Shown here in pieces: positions 32,718-39,446 of a stretch of DNA of 39,446 bases; position 1 is the first letter of the stretch, and every line of letters begins with the position of its first letter. This DNA is from Pseudomonas sp. (lineage in GTDB: Bacteria; Pseudomonadota; Gammaproteobacteria; Pseudomonadales; Pseudomonadaceae). The notes beneath the pieces were generated by a model. It was not told where the DNA came from. It did not search any database and saw nothing but the letters and a program-made list of their open reading frames with translations. The stretch covers positions 1 to 39,446 of the forward strand of contig JAUYKV010000014.1 of the NCBI GenBank assembly GCA_030699825.1, in the 5' to 3' direction. Both the position numbers and the translations under genes were made by a program.

Positions 32718-33791
32718 ATGCCCTTGCCGATCCGTTCCCTGGTCCTGCTGACTGTTCTGGGTTTCGCCACTGCCGGGCTGATCCTCTACTGGCAATGGCC
32801 GCGGCAGCTCGTGGTCGAGGTTGATTCGGCACGCCTGGTTCCTCCTGTCGCCGCAGTCATCGCCGGCCCTGTACTGCGTCAGCCTGCGCCCACGGTTGTC
32901 GCGCCGGCCGCGCCGTCGGCGTTGCTGCCGGGCCTGCGCGGTACCGAGGTCGACGGCGCGCTGAAGACCGACAGCGCCGGCAATCTGCAGCTCGACCTGG
33001 CGCTGCGCGACTATTTCGATTATTTCCTCAGCGCTGTCGACCAGGCCGGGCTCGATACCTCGGTCGAGGCCTTGCTGGCGGATGCCAGCGGGCGCTTGCA
33101 GGAGCCGGCGCTGGGGCAGTTAGTCGGCCTGCTGGGCGACTATCTGGAGTACAAACGCGCCAGCCTGGCGTTGCTGCAGCAACCGCTGGGCGCCCACCAG
33201 CAAGCCCAGCCGCAAGCACAGTTGGTGGCGTTGCAGCAGGCCTTCGCCAGCCTGGCCCAGCTGCGCCGCGGCCACTTTTCACCGGGCGCGGTGGAGGCCT
33301 TGTTCGGCGCCGAAGAGGCCTACGCGCGTTACACCCTCGACAGTCTGGCGCTGGTCGCGCGCGACGAGTTGAGCGAGCAGGGCCAAGCCGATGCTCAGCA
33401 ACGCCTGCGCGAACAATTGCCCGCCGCCATGCGCGCCAGTGAGGAGCGGCAGAGCCAGGCCCAGGCGCAGCAGGCGCAAAGCGAGCGGTTGTGGCGCGAG
33501 GGGGCGAGCGAGGAACAGGTGCGCCAGGCCTTGGCTTTGGCCTATGATCCGGCGACTGTCGAGCGCCTGCTGCTCGAGCAGCGCAACGAGCGCGGCTGGC
33601 AGCAGCGCTACAGGGCCTATCGCGAACAGTTGGCCGGCTTGCACAGCGACGGCCTGAGTCCGGCGGACCGGCAACATGAACAGCAGCGTTTGCGCCGGCG
33701 CTTGTTCGGCGCCGCCGACCAACACCGAGTCGACACCTATGATGCGATTGCCGCCAAACAGCAGGACCGCGAAGCCGCCGAGCTTCCATAG
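32718..33791 (+). CDS. lipH: Lipase-specific foldase Lif (LipH/LipB)
   Basis: A 357-residue steric chaperone anchored in the inner membrane by one N-terminal span (about 7-25) with the rest in the periplasm. A Pro/Ala-rich linker leads to the lipase-binding domain, whose first conserved motif RDYFDYFLSA starts at residue 97, matching the Lif consensus RxxFDYxLSA. The C-terminal half is long, charged and Gln/Arg-rich, consistent with the helical arm that wraps the lipase. CTGGAGGTCGC precedes ATG 32718. It lies between lipA and a sensor kinase gene in what appears to be one operon. Confidence 0.93.
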   Translation: MPLPIRSLVLLTVLGFATAGLILYWQWPRQLVVEVDSARLVPPVAAVIAGPVLRQPAPTVVAPAAPSALLPGLRGTEVDGALKTDSAGNLQLDLALRDYFDYFLSAVDQAGLDTSVEALLADASGRLQEPALGQLVGLLGDYLEYKRASLALLQQPLGAHQQAQPQAQLVALQQAFASLAQLRRGHFSPGAVEALFGAEEAYARYTLDSLALVARDELSEQGQADAQQRLREQLPAAMRASEERQSQAQAQQAQSERLWREGASEEQVRQALALAYDPATVERLLLEQRNERGWQQRYRAYREQLAGLHSDGLSPADRQHEQQRLRRRLFGAADQHRVDTYDAIAAKQQDREAAELP

Positions 33792-33821
33792 CCTGGCGCT
33801 CGCGCGGGCGGCCTGTCACCG

Positions 33822-35579
33822 ATGAATCTGCAAGAGGAAGAACGCCTGCTGCTGGCACAACAGCGCCGTGGTTACCGGCGCTTGTGCTTTGTCCCGCAGT
33901 TGGAGCAGGGCTTCGTCGAGCACCGGGTGCAGCGCATCCACCGCCGCTTGCTGTTGATCGTCAGTACCGCGATTGTCTTCCAGCTGCTCTACAGCGTCCT
34001 CGATCTGTTACTGATGCCGCTGGTGATGGGGCTGTCGGTGATGCCCCTGCGGGTGCTGGGTATCCTCGCTGTGCTGGTCTCGTTCGTCTATTGCCGGCGT
34101 CCGCAGAGCCCGCCGCGCCGCGTGTTGCTCGCCTACATCGGCGCCTACGCGCTGAACGGCGCCTGCGTGGCGGTGATCATCCATATGTGCTGGGCCCAGG
34201 GCGTGGCCATGCCCTACGACGGGCTGTTCCTGATCCTGTTGTTCGGCTATGTGCTGCTTGGCGTCTCGTTCCGCGCGGTGAGCGTAGCGGCCTGGGGTTT
34301 CTGTCTGCTGTTTCTGGCGCTTGGGTTGTTGCTGACCGAGCCAGACGGCGTGCTGGCCTATCAGGGCCAGTTCCTGATCTTCGCCAACCTGATCGGCAGT
34401 GTCGGCGCCTATCTGCAGGAGCACGGTCAGCGCGGTGCCTGGCTCAACCTGCGCTTGCTTGATCTGGCCCGCCAGCGCGCCGAAGCCGATGACGCGCGCA
34501 AGCTGCGTCTGCTCGCGGCGGCTAGCCATGATTTGCGTCAGCCGCTGAACGCCATGGGCCTGTACGCCCAGCACTTGCTGGAACAGAGCCAGGAGTCGGG
34601 CATTCGTCGGGTCAGCGCTCGTCTGGCGACCTCGGTGGAGCAACTCAGTCGTCTGTTGCAATCGCTGCTGGACTACACCCGCCTGACCTTGCCAGGCGGA
34701 GTGCAGGCCAAGCTTGAAGTGTTCGCCCTGCGTCCGCTGCTCGAACGCCTGAGCGGCGAAACCCGCCGCGAAGCCGAGTTGCAGGGAGTCGAACTGGACC
34801 TGCAATGCGCGGATCTGTGGGTGCGCAGCGACCCGTTGCTGCTCGAACGAATGTTGCGCAACCTGCTCAACAACGCCCTGCGCCATGCCCAGGCACGGCG
34901 CGTGACGCTAAGCGCCCGGGAGGATGGGGGCAGCGTGCTGCTGCACGTCGCCGACGACGGTCGTGGTCTCAGCGCGGCAGAGCAGGCGCAGGTCTTCGAG
35001 GAGTTCCGCCAACTGGACAACCCCGGGCGCCATGCCGAGCGCGGCCTGGGCCTCGGTCTGGCCATCGTCCAGCAGCTGGCCGCGCTACTGGAGCATCCGC
35101 TGCAGCTGGACTCCAGTCCGGGCCAGGGCAGCTGCTTCGCATTGCGCCTGCCGCGCGCTGCCGTGGGAGAGTGGCAGCCAGCCAAGCCGGTGGGCGCCGC
35201 GTTGAGCGGCCGGGTCTTGCTGCTGGAGGACGATGAAGCCGGGCGCGAGGCCTTGTCCGGGCTGTTGCGCCGCTGGGGCTGCGAGGTCTGGGCCTGCGCC
35301 GATCTGCAGGCGGCCCTGGAATGCCTGGCAGAGGCGTCGCCGCAATTGTTGATCAGCGATTACCGCCTGGCCGCCAGCGAAGATGGCCTGCGCGCCATCG
35401 AGCGCTTGCGCGAGGAGGCCGGGCGCATGCTCCCGGCCCTGCTGATCAGCGCCGATATCAGCCCCGAGTTACAGGAACGCTGCCTGCCCGCACACGTCAC
35501 CCTGCTCGGCAAACCCCTGCTGCCGGCACGTTTGCGCCAGGCTCTGGCGGTGCTGTTGCCGGTTATTGAAAAAACCTAG
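33822..35579 (+). CDS. Hybrid sensor histidine kinase / response regulator
   Basis: A 585-residue membrane kinase. Six or so hydrophobic segments lie between residues 41 and 195, without a large periplasmic domain. The dimerisation helix carries His236 in ASHDLRQPLNAM; the ATPase domain shows the N box around Asn350 (LLNNALRHA), DDGRG (378-382) and GLGLGLAI. A C-terminal receiver domain (about 463-580) has the acidic pair in LLEDDEA and the phospho-acceptor Asp513 in ISDYRL. It has no DNA-binding domain. It begins 30 bases after lif, and a NarL/LuxR-type regulator is convergent just downstream; the two may form one phosphorelay. The signal sensed is unknown. Confidence 0.92.
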   Translation: MNLQEEERLLLAQQRRGYRRLCFVPQLEQGFVEHRVQRIHRRLLLIVSTAIVFQLLYSVLDLLLMPLVMGLSVMPLRVLGILAVLVSFVYCRRPQSPPRRVLLAYIGAYALNGACVAVIIHMCWAQGVAMPYDGLFLILLFGYVLLGVSFRAVSVAAWGFCLLFLALGLLLTEPDGVLAYQGQFLIFANLIGSVGAYLQEHGQRGAWLNLRLLDLARQRAEADDARKLRLLAAASHDLRQPLNAMGLYAQHLLEQSQESGIRRVSARLATSVEQLSRLLQSLLDYTRLTLPGGVQAKLEVFALRPLLERLSGETRREAELQGVELDLQCADLWVRSDPLLLERMLRNLLNNALRHAQARRVTLSAREDGGSVLLHVADDGRGLSAAEQAQVFEEFRQLDNPGRHAERGLGLGLAIVQQLAALLEHPLQLDSSPGQGSCFALRLPRAAVGEWQPAKPVGAALSGRVLLLEDDEAGREALSGLLRRWGCEVWACADLQAALECLAEASPQLLISDYRLAASEDGLRAIERLREEAGRMLPALLISADISPELQERCLPAHVTLLGKPLLPARLRQALAVLLPVIEKT

Positions 35580-35597
35580 AAGCGGAACGCCGGCCGG

Positions 35598-35667
35598 CCG
35601 CTCCTACAGCCAGGTAGATCCTATGTTTATGCACAAGCCTCGCAGGACATAGAAATCGTAGGAGCGG
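35598..35667. repeat. CCGCTCCTAC / GTAGGAGCGG inverted repeat
   Basis: The ten-base arms lie at 35598-35607 and 35658-35667. This is the common pseudomonad extragenic palindrome, here between the kinase and the response regulator. Confidence 0.7.
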
Positions 35668-35709
35668 CGGGGGCGCCTAGCCCATGCCCGCGATGCTTTT
35701 TGCCGTCCC

Positions 35710-35775
35710 GTAGCCCGGATGAAATCCGGGAAGTTCATCGCCTGTTTGACCGCTCCCGGATTTCATCCGGGCTAC
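35710..35775. repeat. Perfect REP pair of the ATCCGGGCTAC type
   Basis: Positions 35710-35731 (beginning GTAGCCCGGATG) and 35754-35775 (ending CATCCGGGCTAC) are perfect inverted copies of 22 bases with a 22-base loop. The inverted pair lies between the convergent kinase and regulator genes and may limit read-through. Confidence 0.8.
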
Positions 35776-35813
35776 GAGAGCGGTGTGGATCAGGCCTTTT
35801 TCATTCATCAGTT

Positions 35814-36431
35814 CTACAGCCATCCACGCTGGCGCGCGGTGCTGACGCAAGCGGTGCGGGTGTGCACGTCGAGTTCCTGGAACAGGGTCTTCAGGTGGGT
35901 TTTTACCGTGTCTTCGGAAACCCCCAACTGGCGGCTGATGGCCTTGTTCGGCAAGCCGTCGGCCAGCAGCAGGAGAATCTGCAATTGCCGGGGCGTGAGC
36001 GGTGGTTTTTCCCCGGTTCCCGGCGCCGGCAGGGTTTCCCCGAGCAACACGCGGGTCACCGCCTGGCGCAGGTCGTCGCCGTTGGCGCTTTTCGGGATAA
36101 AGCCCAAGGCACCTGCGGCCAACGCCGCCTGAGCATCCAGGTTGGAGTCGCTGGCACTGAGGATCGCCACCGGGGTCATGCGTCCTTGCTGCTGCCAGCG
36201 CTGCAGCAGTTCGAGGCCGGCTACGTCCGGCAGGCGCAAATCCAGGAGAATCAGGTCGAAATCGTGCTGGCGCAGACACGCCTCGGCTTCGGCGGCGTTC
36301 TGCGCGGTCTGGATCTGCAGATTCGCGCAGAGCGGCGCCAGGGCCAGGCTGAGGCCGTCGAGAAAGATCCGATGGTCGTCCACCAGCAACAGGCGAAGCT
36401 GGTTGGGCAAGGCAGTACAGAGTGCTGTCAT
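35814..36431 (-). CDS. NarL/LuxR-type response regulator
   Basis: A 205-residue two-domain regulator. The receiver domain (12-130) has Asp18/Asp19 in LLVDDHRIF and the phospho-acceptor Asp64 in LILLDLRLP, with Lys near 115 (GFIPKSANG). The LuxR-type helix-turn-helix is at about 145-200 (LTPRQLQILLLLADG, then KAISRQLGVSEDTVKTHL). It is convergent with the hybrid kinase gene and is the obvious candidate partner. Which genes it controls is not shown; the lipase operon is the nearest possibility. ATG 36431 has only a weak ribosome-binding site. Confidence 0.93.
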   Translation of the reverse strand: MTALCTALPNQLRLLLVDDHRIFLDGLSLALAPLCANLQIQTAQNAAEAEACLRQHDFDLILLDLRLPDVAGLELLQRWQQQGRMTPVAILSASDSNLDAQAALAAGALGFIPKSANGDDLRQAVTRVLLGETLPAPGTGEKPPLTPRQLQILLLLADGLPNKAISRQLGVSEDTVKTHLKTLFQELDVHTRTACVSTARQRGWL

Positions 36432-36624
36432 GGTAGTTTCACGCGGTTTTTTGTGGTTATGGTCGCCAGCCGAGTGTAACCCAATGCGCTGACTGGTTTA
36501 GGACGCTGGGTCACTAATGGGGGAGGAGAGGGGAGGGGAGCCGGATTTGTAGGAGCCAGGGGGACGCCTGGTTCTTGCTGGCGATCCGGCTCTCTGGCAT
36601 GCCGGATCACAGCAGGCTGCCGGG

Positions 36625-37104
36625 TCAGGCGACCGCGCTGAAACTGCCGATGCAGCGGTGCCAGGCTTCGATGAAGTCGCGTGGGTGACCCTGCGGGTGA
36701 AAGACCCGGCGCCAGACCCGAGCCAGGCCGAGCAGGTCGTCGGCGGCGGGCAGTTCGCGCTGTTCCACCTCGACCAGCATCCAGGCGATGGCGGTGGCGT
36801 AACGCAGGTTGACCGTCAGCTCCAGGTGCGGCGCCGCCAGAAAGGCGTGCTGGCTGGCCAATCCGCGGACCTGGCTGGCCAGGTCCGGATCGAGCGCCAG
36901 GTACTGGTCCCATAGCTGTTGATGGCGCAGTTCGGCGATGCGGTAGAGGCCATGGCCGCCCTGAGCGTCCAGCGCCGAACCCAGCGCCGATTGGCAGGCG
37001 GCAGCGCCCAGGAGCAGGACTTCGGCAGCAGGTGAGTGGCGTCCCAGATAGATCAGCGTGGGGCGTATGACGTGCTGGATCAACTCGCAGGCTGCAATTC
37101 CCAT
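36625..37104 (-). CDS. Conserved protein of unknown function
   Basis: A 159-residue, mainly helical protein. I do not recognise its family. It starts MGIAACELIQHVIRPTLIYL and has hydrophobic helices at about 13-40, with several His/Trp residues later (LRHQQLWDQYLAL, WMLVEVEQ, WHRCIGSF). No signal peptide is clear. I chose ATG 37104 because GCGAGGGCTAT precedes it; an upstream start at 37161 lacks such a site. The upstream noncoding stretch contains an AT-rich segment that could hold its promoter. Before it on the other side, 36432-36624 contains a palindromic GAGCCGGAT..ATCCGGCTC (36538-36592) and no gene. Confidence 0.75.
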   Translation of the reverse strand: MGIAACELIQHVIRPTLIYLGRHSPAAEVLLLGAAACQSALGSALDAQGGHGLYRIAELRHQQLWDQYLALDPDLASQVRGLASQHAFLAAPHLELTVNLRYATAIAWMLVEVEQRELPAADDLLGLARVWRRVFHPQGHPRDFIEAWHRCIGSFSAVA

Positions 37105-37472
37105 ATAGCCCTCGCGAAAAAATAGCCGATGGGGCCGGGGCGCGTGGCAGCTTGTGGTCATTCTTGAAAAGGCCCCACCGGAAGCGGGTTTAGCCGCTTG
37201 ATTTAAAGTGTAGTGCGAGCTTTCTCGTGTAATGAACTGTTTTTAAATTGTTTTGTGCTTTCGGTTATTACCTATATTCCGCTTGGTGCTTAGGACGGTT
37301 CTGGCCGCGATCCGCTCGGAGCGCAGCGACAGTCCGCCGGATTTGTGTCGTGCCGATAAACCACGGTGCACTGCCTGCGGCGAGTGACAGCCTGCGGATC
37401 ACGGGTTGCTTGAGGTAATTGATCGCAGTAGGCGAGCGTTTTTCACAGCCTCTCAGCCCTACCCGCGGCGTT
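37105..37472. other. Intergenic region, partly AT-rich
   Basis: Some 370 bases between two leftward genes. From about 37180 to 37290 the DNA is clearly richer in A and T than its surroundings (for example TGTTTTTAAATTGTTTTG), as expected of a promoter region. The rest is GC-rich and without recognisable genes or strong hairpins. Confidence 0.4.
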
Positions 37473-38348
37473 TCATATGCTCGGACCGGCCCCCTGGTCG
37501 CCCGTCGCTACAGGCCGTGCCGGGTCGGTAATCCACTCGCTCCAGGAACCGGCATACAGCGGCGCCAGCGGGTAGCCGGCAAGGCACAGGGCGAACAGGT
37601 TGTGGCAGGCGGTGACGCCGGAGCCGCAGTAAGCCACCAGCGCGCTGGCCGGGCGCTCGCCGAGCTGCGCGGCGAAGCGCTGGTGCAGTTGGGCCGCCGG
37701 CAGGAAGCGCCCGCTGCTGTCCAGATTGTCGGTGCAGGGCGCGCACTGGGCACCGGGGATATGCCCGGCGACCGGGTCGAGCGGTTCCACCTCGCCACGA
37801 AAACGCGGCAAGGCGCGGGCGTCGAGCAGGGTCAGTTGCGGGTCGGCGAGGCGTTGTTGCAGCTCAACCGCGTCGACCAGCAGGCTGGCATCGGCCTGGC
37901 CGGCAAAGGTGCCGGGCGCGAGGCTCGGCAGCGCTTGGCTCAGTTCGCAACCGGCCTGGCGCCAGGTCTGCAGACCGCCGTCGAGCAGGTAAACGCCCTC
38001 GCGCTTGCCCAGCCAGGCCAGCAGCCACCAGGCACGGGCGGCGAAGGTGCCGGGGCCGTCGTCGTAGAGCACCACCGTACTGCTGTCGTTCAAGCCCCAT
38101 GCGCGCAGGCGCGCCAGCAGTTGGGCGGGCTCCGGCAAGGGGTGACGGCCGCTGATGCCCTTATGGATCGGCCCGGACAGGTCGCCTTCGAGATCGGCGA
38201 ACTGGGCGCCGGCGATATGCCCTGCGGCGTAACTGCGCCGACCGTAGGCCGGATCATCCAGGGCGAAGCGGCAGTCGAGGATGAGCAGCTCGGGTTGACC
38301 CAGGCGGGCCTGGAGTTGGTCGGCGGTGAGCAGTTGGGCGAGGGGCAT
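37473..38348 (-). CDS. sseA: Sulfurtransferase, 3-mercaptopyruvate type (two rhodanese domains)
   Basis: A 291-residue protein with tandem rhodanese domains. The first (about 10-130) is inactive-like and lacks a catalytic Cys at the loop. The second (about 160-275) has the active-site loop CGSGVTA with Cys241, the sequence typical of 3-mercaptopyruvate sulfurtransferase (classical rhodaneses have CRKGV/T). ACHNLFAL follows as usual. It transfers sulfur from 3-mercaptopyruvate to cyanide or thiols in the cytoplasm. ATG 38348 is preceded by CCAGGACGCCCCC. It is divergent from the ZIP-family gene. Confidence 0.9.
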   Translation of the reverse strand: MPLAQLLTADQLQARLGQPELLILDCRFALDDPAYGRRSYAAGHIAGAQFADLEGDLSGPIHKGISGRHPLPEPAQLLARLRAWGLNDSSTVVLYDDGPGTFAARAWWLLAWLGKREGVYLLDGGLQTWRQAGCELSQALPSLAPGTFAGQADASLLVDAVELQQRLADPQLTLLDARALPRFRGEVEPLDPVAGHIPGAQCAPCTDNLDSSGRFLPAAQLHQRFAAQLGERPASALVAYCGSGVTACHNLFALCLAGYPLAPLYAGSWSEWITDPARPVATGDQGAGPSI

Positions 38349-38547
38349 GGGGGCGTCCTGGGCAAGAGCGGATTCGAGGCATGATAAACCGCCGTATGGG
38401 CTATGCCGCATCTGTCTGTTGATCCGGCAAGTCGGGGATATTGCCATTGGCCGAATGAATATTGTCCAGCGCCGATGCACCACGCAGCTGGTGGTTTGGG
38501 CTAAAGTCGGCCGCCCTACTGCATGTTTCCCATTGAATGAGGTGTCT

Positions 38548-39264
38548 GTGCCCCCGCTGATAATGGTTGCGGCTTTTACCCTGTTGGCTGGCATTGCCAT
38601 GCCGCTGGGGGCGGCGCTGGCCAGTGTCGAACGAATTCGACCGCGCTGGCTGGAGGCCGAGTTCAGGCACGGCGTGATCGCTTTCGGCGGTGGCGCGCTG
38701 CTGGCTGCGGTGGCGTTGGTGTTGGTGCCGCAAGCCATTATCGAAATGCAGCCGTTGCCGGCTGCGCTGTGGTTCTTCGCGGGCGGTGCCGCGTTTATGG
38801 CGCTGGATATTCTGCTGTACCGGATGAGTACCTCGGGCAGTCAGTTGGCCGCCATGTTGACGGATTTTATTCCGGAGTCGCTGGCGTTGGGTGCCGTTTT
38901 TGCCCTTGGTGGTCGTGGTGCGTTCCTGCTGGCCGGCTTGATGGCGCTGCAGAACCTGCCGGAGGGCTTCAATGCCTATCGGGAGTTACGCGGTTCGACG
39001 GACTACAGCCGCGCAAGAATAGTGCTGACGTTCAGCGTCATGGCGCTGCTTGGCCCGCTGGCAGGCATCTCGGGCTATTTGTGGTTGGCGGATTCGCCGC
39101 AGTGGGTGGCGGCAATCATGTTGTTCGCCGCAGGCGGTATTCTCTACTCGGTGTTTCAGGATATCGCGCCCCAGGCCCAGCTGAAGAAGCATTGGGCACC
39201 AGCGCTGGGTGCCTTGCTGGGGTTTATGCTGGGGATGGTCGGGCACATGCTTACGGTGCTTTGA
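38548..39264 (+). CDS. ZIP family metal transporter
   Basis: A 238-residue membrane protein with about eight hydrophobic segments. The conserved ZIP helices appear as FGGGALLAAVALVLVP, LTDFIPESLALGAVFALGG (with the usual His replaced by Asp and a Pro-Glu pair) and LMALQNLPEGFNAY, where Asn/Glu would line the metal path. The absence of the canonical HSIPEG-type His suggests altered metal preference. I chose the GTG at 38548 because GAGGTGTCT precedes it; ATG 38563 is an alternative. The 199 bases upstream have no gene. Confidence 0.85.
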   Translation: MPPLIMVAAFTLLAGIAMPLGAALASVERIRPRWLEAEFRHGVIAFGGGALLAAVALVLVPQAIIEMQPLPAALWFFAGGAAFMALDILLYRMSTSGSQLAAMLTDFIPESLALGAVFALGGRGAFLLAGLMALQNLPEGFNAYRELRGSTDYSRARIVLTFSVMALLGPLAGISGYLWLADSPQWVAAIMLFAAGGILYSVFQDIAPQAQLKKHWAPALGALLGFMLGMVGHMLTVL

Positions 39265-39361
39265 GAGCTGCTGTATGGTTCAGCCTTTTTCGAACTCAAC
39301 TAGTCACCTGATTAGCAATGATGATCAGCCAAGCTGGCCGCCCGTGGTCACCGGGCCTATG

Positions 39362-39377
39362 CTGTATATGCGTACAG
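39362..39377 (+). promoter_or_regulatory. LexA-box-like sequence upstream of the transposase
   Basis: CTGTATATGCGTACAG fits CTG-N10-CAG and matches the gammaproteobacterial LexA consensus CTGTATATATATACAG at 13 of 16 positions. It ends 23 bases before the transposase start, a suitable place for a repressor. Only the sequence match supports this. Confidence 0.55.
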
Positions 39378-39400
39378 TTATTTCGGTGAGGGGTGGAATC

Positions 39401-39446
39401 ATGGCGATGAACCGAATTCAGTTTCAACCTGGGCTGTCGATGCCCG
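39401..39446 (+). CDS. IS1595-family transposase, first codons only
   Basis: The window ends 15 codons into this gene. MAMNRIQFQPGLSMP closely resembles the N-terminus of IS1595-family transposases (M-NxIQFQxGLSLPEF). GTGAGGGGTGGAATC precedes the ATG. The element's left end should lie between about 39285 and 39350, but I could not identify its terminal repeat without the right end. The 130 bases between the ZIP gene and this start hold no other gene. Confidence 0.6.
   Translation, partial: MAMNRIQFQPGLSMP

Overview
The window looks like a chromosomal segment of a non-fluorescent Pseudomonas or close relative. It is GC-rich, has Pseudomonas-type interspersed palindromic repeats (GTAGGAGCGG, CCGGAT..ATCCGGGCTAC and GTGGGAGGGGC types), and carries a LipA/Lif lipase pair, an AcoR-type sigma-54 activator with matching -24/-12 promoters, and many typical pseudomonad housekeeping genes. 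No rRNA, tRNA, CRISPR array or complete insertion sequence is visible. The identifications come from reading the translated sequence; no database search was run.

Left part (1-8.4 kb): queD, a DUF3429 membrane protein, an sCache_2 chemoreceptor translationally linked to an unknown 204-residue protein, uppP, an epoxide-hydrolase-type alpha/beta hydrolase, a cold-shock-domain protein that seems to have lost its tail, a MmcQ/YjbR protein, the remnant of a DUF1993 gene, and an MFS exporter. An AraC regulator, an amidohydrolase remnant and an alpha-methylacyl-CoA racemase follow (8.4-11 kb).

Centre (11-22.8 kb): the most interesting block. A sigma-54 activator of the AcoR type (13289-15253) lies between two leftward units. 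The first encodes a 42-residue peptide, an exported glyoxalase-fold protein and an SphA/MetA-type outer-membrane channel. The second is an eight-gene operon. It has a Tat-exported gluconate-2-dehydrogenase-3-like subunit, a GMC flavoprotein dehydrogenase, E1 alpha, 2,3-butanediol dehydrogenase, E1 beta, a free-standing lipoyl domain, a free-standing E2 catalytic domain, and a lipoate-protein ligase homologue. Each unit has a correctly spaced -24/-12 promoter and, upstream of it, the same TTACAG(C/G)TGTAA operator-like motif. This points to one regulon for oxidising a diol or acyloin: periplasmic oxidation, then cytoplasmic butanediol/acetoin-type oxidation, then thiamine-diphosphate cleavage to an acyl-CoA plus an aldehyde. 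The E2 enzyme is split into two genes, and no E3 gene is present.

Right part (22.8-39.4 kb): an 840-base repeat-rich gap; sprT; a Yip1-family membrane protein; a DnaJ-related protein; a ttcA / Tag-like glycosylase / sirtuin gene run; two consecutive NlpC/P60 lipoproteins; an O-methyltransferase; an MFS transporter with a coupled 41-residue membrane peptide; lipase LipA with foldase Lif, followed at once by a hybrid histidine kinase; a convergent NarL/LuxR-type response regulator; an unknown protein; a 3-mercaptopyruvate-type sulfurtransferase; and a ZIP-family transporter. The window ends in the first codons of an apparent IS1595-family transposase preceded by a LexA-box-like sequence.
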